DNA of 53,263 nucleotides from Planctomycetota bacterium (GTDB lineage Bacteria > Planctomycetota > Phycisphaerae > Phycisphaerales > SM1A02): assembly GCA_003671075.1 (NCBI GenBank), contig QWPT01000015.1:4906-58168 (forward strand). Direction: 5' to 3'. This document shows, in pieces, positions 49,249-53,263 of this stretch. A model generated the notes under the pieces. It did not search any database and was not told where the DNA came from. It saw nothing but the letters and a program-made list of their open reading frames with translations. The number at the start of each line of letters is the position of its first letter. The stretch's first letter is position 1. Both the position numbers and the translations under genes were made by a program.

Positions 49249-49941
49249 TTAGCGGCGACGACGATGAGCCGCGAGGCCCGCGAGGCCGAGAAGCGCAATC
49301 GCTCCTGGAGCCGGAATCGCACCCGAGCTGATCGTCACATTGTCCACACGGCCCGAACCGGCCGCAGCGGTCGTGACCAGCGAACGGAAACGGAAGATGA
49401 CCTGGGAAGCGTTGTCCGCAGCGGCCACCGAGAGGCTCGTCGTATACATCGACTGATAGACCGTGGTGGACCATGTTGCGGGCGCGCCGCCGCCGCCAGA
49501 CTGAAGCACCGTGTAGCTGGCCAGAATGGTGGAGAAATTGGCGCCGCCATCGGTGCTCATGATGAGCTCAAAGCTCGAAGGGCCAGTGGCGCTGCGGGTC
49601 TGATCCCACGACAGGTAGATGTCGGAGTAGCCGAGGGTCGAGCAGCGCGCCTCGTAGTAGTCGCCGATCGACCAGTTGTTGCTGGAGAAACCGTAGGTCG
49701 AGCCGTTGCCCGAGGGCGAGGTGTAGGTCGCGGCGGCAAGTGCGTGAACCGACTTGAGCTCGGAACCCGCGCTCTGAACGCCAAGGTCGCCAGCGCCGAC
49801 GGTGTAGGTGGTGCCGGTCGGGACATTGCCCGCGCCAGTTGGGAAGGCGGTGGTGATCGACCAGCCGCAAACGATTTCAGCCGAGGCGCTGGACACGAGG
49901 GCTACAGCGACAGCCATGCAGGACATGCTTTTCAGGGACAT
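49249..49941 (-). CDS. Secreted PEP-CTERM-like protein
   Basis: The protein is 230 aa from the ATG at 49941 (GGAG seven bases upstream; ATG 49944 is an alternative). The signal peptide has its core in MAVAVALVSSASA. The mature domain is Ser/Thr/Gly-rich and beta-type, with a jelly-roll-like pattern (YSDIYLSWDQTRSATGPSSFELIMSTDGG). The C-terminus is a tripartite tail PAPGAIALLGLAGLAAHRRRR, like that of the gene at the left edge of the window, so both should be substrates of the same exosortase-type sorting. No exosortase gene is in the window. Function unknown. Confidence 0.85.
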   Translation of the reverse strand: MSLKSMSCMAVAVALVSSASAEIVCGWSITTAFPTGAGNVPTGTTYTVGAGDLGVQSAGSELKSVHALAAATYTSPSGNGSTYGFSSNNWSIGDYYEARCSTLGYSDIYLSWDQTRSATGPSSFELIMSTDGGANFSTILASYTVLQSGGGGAPATWSTTVYQSMYTTSLSVAAADNASQVIFRFRSLVTTAAAGSGRVDNVTISSGAIPAPGAIALLGLAGLAAHRRRR

Positions 49942-50006
49942 CATCTTTCTCCGCGGCAAAGGCCGCTTGTGCTGCCATCAAAGGGTGGATGGTCAGCGGA
50001 ACCAGA

Positions 50007-50051
50007 GGGACAGAAAACAAGGGGACAGAAAACAAGGGGACAGAAAACAGA
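50007..50051. repeat. Tandem repeat, three 15-bp units
   Basis: Units are GGGACAGAAAACAAG, with degenerate GGGACA copies continuing to about 50075. It lies 65-110 bases upstream of the PEP-CTERM-like gene on the minus strand. The rest of 49942-50428 holds no gene I can support. Confidence 0.9.
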
Positions 50052-50428
50052 GGGACACAGAGGGACGGACAAGGACAGGATGGACACACGCAAACAGCGG
50101 ACGAATGCGCAAAAAGGTTCGTCTCGATGTGCGATGCCTTGGATGGGGCATCGTGATCATCGAGATGTTGGTCGAACCTCGATCCTTCTTGGAGCAGGGT
50201 CCGTGCGCACGCACGAAGGGACAGACTTGCGTGTGCTCGGACTCAAAACCAAAATGGACTTTCAACGCACGACCGGTCAAAGCGTGCAAAAACACGCCAA
50301 AACAGGTCACTTTCCGCCCAAGCCCATTTCCAAGAATCCTCCTCGAGCGGGGACTATAAGAAATCCGCGGGGCAAAATCCAATCGCGGATTGAAACGCGC
50401 CGGACGGCAAGCCCAACCGACCGCCATC

Positions 50429-50974
50429 ATGGGCGACTTCCACTACATCGATCCTCGCGGCCGCCGTTCGGGACCCTACACGGAGTCCGAACTCAAACTC
50501 CTTGCGAGCCGTGGTTTGCTTGAGCCCGATGGGACGATCGAACTCGAGAATGTTTCTGGCGGGTGGCCCGTCGGCGAAGTCCCTTGGCTGCGCGCCGACG
50601 CAACTCCATACCCGCCGCCGCCGCCGAAGGACTTCCCTTCGCCCGCGCTGTCGCCCGAGGAGGTCATGGCTCGTCCATTTTCCGTGGCCCCCGTGCCAGA
50701 GCCGGCGCCCGCCTGCTCGCGCACGCTGTTCATTCTGTTGGCGCTTCTTCCTGCGTTCGTCGGCGTGTTCGGAATCCACAGCCTGATCGCGGGCTACACC
50801 ACGCGCGGAATAGTCGCGCTCGTGCTTTCGATCACGACCTTCAGCGGCATGTGCTGCATCATCGCTCCGCCGTGCGTGTGCGTGAGTGTGCCGATCTGGA
50901 TCGTGCTGTTTGTGATGGCGGTCATCGACGCGATCACCATCAAGGTCGACGCGCGCGGCCAGCCGTTTCGCTGA
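50429..50974 (+). CDS. GYF_2 domain membrane protein
   Basis: The 181-aa protein starts at ATG 50429. Residues 1-55 form a GYF_2-type domain (FHYIDPRGRRSGPYTESELKLLASRGLLEPDGTIELENVSGGWPVGEV, in sequence), which usually binds Pro-rich peptides. A Pro-rich linker (PYPPPPPKDFPSP) follows, then three hydrophobic segments (FILLALLPAFVGVFGIHSLIAG; ALVLSITTFSGMCCII; VPIWIVLFVMAVIDAI) like a TM2-type membrane unit. Probably a small envelope adaptor. TATAAG near 50354 could be its -10 box. It converges on flgK with 14 bases between stops. Confidence 0.8.
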   Translation: MGDFHYIDPRGRRSGPYTESELKLLASRGLLEPDGTIELENVSGGWPVGEVPWLRADATPYPPPPPKDFPSPALSPEEVMARPFSVAPVPEPAPACSRTLFILLALLPAFVGVFGIHSLIAGYTTRGIVALVLSITTFSGMCCIIAPPCVCVSVPIWIVLFVMAVIDAITIKVDARGQPFR

Positions 50975-50988
50975 CGCCGTTGGCGCGA

Positions 50989-52689
50989 TCAGACGATCGA
51001 CAACAGCGTCTTGAGCGTTTCATCAATGGTGGCGATGTAGCGCGCCGCCGCCTGGAACTGGCGTTGATAGGACAGCATGTTGATCGACTCTTCGTCGATC
51101 GAAACGCCGCTGGTCGACTGGATCTGCGACTCAAGGCTGTCGCGCACCAAGGCCGAACTTTCCGCCTTGGTGTTGGCGGCCTGAGTGCGCACGGCGAGAT
51201 CCGTAGTCGCGCTCTGCCAGAAGCCGCGAATACTGCGGCCCGCGAGGCTTTCCACCGAGAGCGTTTCCAGACCAGCAATGGCAAGCGCGCCAGTGTTCGA
51301 TCCCGGAGTGTGGCCCTGACCAGCAGCGAGCAGCCGCGGATCGTCGATGAGCGCACGATTGATGGTGATGTTGGTGGCGTCGGTGCCGCCGAAAAAACTG
51401 TTGACGCCGAGCGCGGCGAGCACACCCGATGAATCGTTGCTGAAGCTGACCTGGTAACCGTTGGACGCATCGATGCGCAGCGTGCCCTCAGCCGTCACCG
51501 AAGCGGATCCAGTACCACCGGGGAACGCGGCGGAAATCTGCGCGGCCAGCTGGTCGAGCGAATTGGTGTTGGGATTCACGGCGATGAGCATGGTGGTTCG
51601 CTCGCCGGTCGCCTGATTGGTGACATGGAGCTCGAACGAACCGTTGCGAATGTCGAAAGGAACACCCGTTGCGTCAGCGGCAAGGTTGGTCGAGCTATCG
51701 CGCACGCTGTTGAGGCCGGTGACGCTGCTGTAACCGCGCAGACCTTGACCCTGCGAGTGGATGCGATTGACCTGAAAGGCAAGCTCGCGAGCGAGCGTGT
51801 CGAGATCGTTGATCGCGGGGTCGACGGTGTCATCGCGCTGACGAAACAGCGCACCGATTTGGCCGCCATCAGGCTGCAAAGTAGTGCCATCGGCCTTGAC
51901 CCGCAGCGAAACCGTGGTGCCGTTGCCGCTGGCTTCGGTGCGCAAAACAATGCCGCGCGAGTCGCCGCCAAGAACGACGGGCGTGGATCCGACCAGCACA
52001 TCGAGCGCGCCGTTGGGCTGTTCGATGGTGCTTACGGGGATGTACTGCGAGAGATCGTCGATGAGCATGTCGCGGCGATCGCGCAGCGAATTGGCATCGC
52101 CGCCGGTGCCGCCCTGCTCGGTCTCAACGATCTGACGATTGATCTCGGCGACCTGATCGAGCAGACCGTCGACCGTGCGAGTGGTCGCGGCCAGCGAGCG
52201 GTCGATCTCGGTGCGAATGTTGGTGTGCTCAACGCGCAACTCGCGCATCGCGGTGGCGAGACCGCTTCCCTGCTGAACAACCACGGTGCGCACCGCTTCG
52301 TCGGTCGGATTGTTGGCAAGCTCGCTGAAGCTGTTGAAGAACGCGCTCAGGCGGCTCGAGAGATCCTGATCGGTGAGTTCGTTGCGGACGGTTTCGATGG
52401 CGTTGAGGAAACGCTGATCGACCGCGGCGGAGTTCTGATCACTGATCGCCGAGCGCGCGCGACCTTGCAACGCGATGTCGACGGTGCGCTGAATGCGCGC
52501 AAGTTGAACGCCGGTGCCAATGAATCCACCGCGACCGATGTACTCGGGCCGACTCGGCGAAAGCCGCGCCACCTGGCGGTTGTAGCCCGGAGTCGATGCG
52601 TTCGCCATGTTGTTGCCGGCGACCTGAATGGCTGCCTGGCTGGCGAGGATCGCGGACTGACCGATTTGAAGTGCGCCGTTGATGCTCAT
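50989..52689 (-). CDS. flgK: Flagellar hook-associated protein FlgK
   Basis: The 566-aa protein caps the hook and joins it, with FlgL, to the filament. The N-terminus MSINGALQIGQSAILASQAAIQVAGNNMANASTPGYNRQ, read as blocks, carries the rod/hook motif NNMANASTPGYNRQ. The C-terminal part (ESINMLSYQRQFQAAARYIATIDETLKTLL) is the coiled D0 helix. Length fits the family (about 450-650). It follows flgN after 45 bases and both are probably one transcript. Confidence 0.95.
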   Translation of the reverse strand: MSINGALQIGQSAILASQAAIQVAGNNMANASTPGYNRQVARLSPSRPEYIGRGGFIGTGVQLARIQRTVDIALQGRARSAISDQNSAAVDQRFLNAIETVRNELTDQDLSSRLSAFFNSFSELANNPTDEAVRTVVVQQGSGLATAMRELRVEHTNIRTEIDRSLAATTRTVDGLLDQVAEINRQIVETEQGGTGGDANSLRDRRDMLIDDLSQYIPVSTIEQPNGALDVLVGSTPVVLGGDSRGIVLRTEASGNGTTVSLRVKADGTTLQPDGGQIGALFRQRDDTVDPAINDLDTLARELAFQVNRIHSQGQGLRGYSSVTGLNSVRDSSTNLAADATGVPFDIRNGSFELHVTNQATGERTTMLIAVNPNTNSLDQLAAQISAAFPGGTGSASVTAEGTLRIDASNGYQVSFSNDSSGVLAALGVNSFFGGTDATNITINRALIDDPRLLAAGQGHTPGSNTGALAIAGLETLSVESLAGRSIRGFWQSATTDLAVRTQAANTKAESSALVRDSLESQIQSTSGVSIDEESINMLSYQRQFQAAARYIATIDETLKTLLSIV

Positions 52690-52734
52690 GAATTGCTCGA
52701 TTTTCCGCGCGTTTGCGACAACTACGCTGTTTGC

Positions 52735-53262
52735 TCAAGACTTGATATCGAGACTCGACACAACATTCGGGCCCATCGCAATGATGCCACCGCGTGAATA
52801 CACCTTGGCGTGCGCGAGCGCAGAGTTCACCGTCTGCATGATGCCGGCCATGTGCGCCGAAAGGCGTTCGCTGGCCTGACGCACGACGCTGGTCTGACGC
52901 TGGGTTTCCTCAATCACATTGCGCAGCTCACTGCGAACGAGATCGAACTTCGCGCGCTCGGGTTCGGCAAGTTGCATGGCGATGTCAGCAAGAGTGGACT
53001 TGGGCGCAAGCCCGAGGCGGGCGGCGAGCTGGGTGGACTCTTCGCTGCGGGCCCGATCTAGCTCTGCGAGTTTTTGCGCGATGGCGGACTCCGACTTCTC
53101 GAGGCGACGAAGCTCGGAGAAGTTCGCGTTGCGCACCGCCTCGCGACGCGCAACAACTCCGGCGAGGAGTTGAACATGGAAGACGCGCGATGCCTCGAGG
53201 ATTTCGTACAGGCGGGTTGCCTGCGGACGGTGGAGAGGGGTTGGCTTGGCGGCGTTGTTCAT
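52735..53262 (-). CDS. flgN: FlgN-like export chaperone for FlgK and FlgL
   Basis: The 175-aa protein is almost fully helical and charged, with heptad patterns (LEASRVFHVQLLAGVVARREAV, FSELRRLEKSESAIAQKLAELDRA) as in FlgN. These proteins guard FlgK and FlgL in the cytoplasm before export. It lies just upstream of flgK. The start codon (53260-53262) sits one base from the window edge, so a longer start outside cannot be ruled out. Confidence 0.85.
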   Translation of the reverse strand: MNNAAKPTPLHRPQATRLYEILEASRVFHVQLLAGVVARREAVRNANFSELRRLEKSESAIAQKLAELDRARSEESTQLAARLGLAPKSTLADIAMQLAEPERAKFDLVRSELRNVIEETQRQTSVVRQASERLSAHMAGIMQTVNSALAHAKVYSRGGIIAMGPNVVSSLDIKS

Positions 53263-53263
53263 G

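Noticed and set aside
49993-50430. 145-residue minus-strand frame
   Set aside because: Its C-terminus is just the 15-bp repeat in translation, it has no motif, and its start overlaps the GYF_2 gene region.

Overview
The window is GC-rich DNA that looks like a planctomycete of the Phycisphaerae/Phycisphaerales type. The evidence is the mix of short C-terminal PEP-CTERM-like sorting tails (PAPGA, hydrophobic helix, Arg cluster), a dockerin-like tail, ECF sigma factors paired with membrane Ser/Thr kinases, an anti-sigma-like protein with a DUF1559-like pseudopilin domain, and a full flagellar filament/hook-junction block. The assignment is inferred from gene content; no 16S gene is present.

Layout. 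1-641: 3' end of an exported PEP-CTERM-like protein. 649-6770 (all minus): ECF sigma, small protein, HscA-like Hsp70, a second ECF sigma and a zinc-finger/kinase/TPR protein, a possible signalling block. 7354-8492 (minus): two lipoproteins in an overlapping pair with a structured 3' tail and strong terminator. 8544-12480 (plus): pheT lacking the tRNA-binding insertion and without pheS, a cyclodeaminase/cyclohydrolase-family protein, a zinc-ribbon protein and an alpha/beta hydrolase. 12565-18007: exported unknown protein, HtrA-like protease without PDZ, and a divergent FG-GAP/VCBS protein. 18034-19800: orphan kinase. 19990-23308: citrate synthase, rhomboid protease-TPR, trpF. 23320-25955 (minus): RdgC-like protein and HpnH (hopanoid radical SAM). 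26053-27953: ECF sigma plus membrane anti-sigma/pseudopilin-like partner. 28058-28820: rpmI-rplT without infC. 29021-30727: lone adenine-N6 DNA methylase. 30940-36014: ABC-importer operon with a double substrate-binding protein and an inserted STAS-domain gene. 36052-38809: sigma/kinase pair. 38837-39901: stand-alone Cache sensor. 40236-47330 (minus): two flagellins, csrA, fliW and a very long flgL. 47650-47924: a candidate structured RNA with its own terminator. 48061-50974: three envelope/exported genes inserted between flgL and flgK. 50989-53262: flgK and flgN.

The most unusual feature at window scale is a set of about a dozen short tandem repeats (11-16 bp units, 2-6 copies). They lie mostly at gene edges, and several run right up to a stop codon. 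Four loci carry exactly five units, and two loci 8.6 kb apart use nearly the same 12-bp unit. Other leads are the structured RNA at 47650-47924, the STAS protein inside an ABC-importer operon, the anti-sigma/pseudopilin fusion, and the sigma-Hsp70-sigma-kinase block.

How the genes work together: the flagellar block has the FliW-CsrA-flagellin control circuit in one locus, with CsrA-type GGA motifs over both flagellin ribosome binding sites. The sigma/kinase/anti-sigma pairs are probable envelope or stress signalling units. The ABC operon is a self-contained importer whose regulation is unknown.
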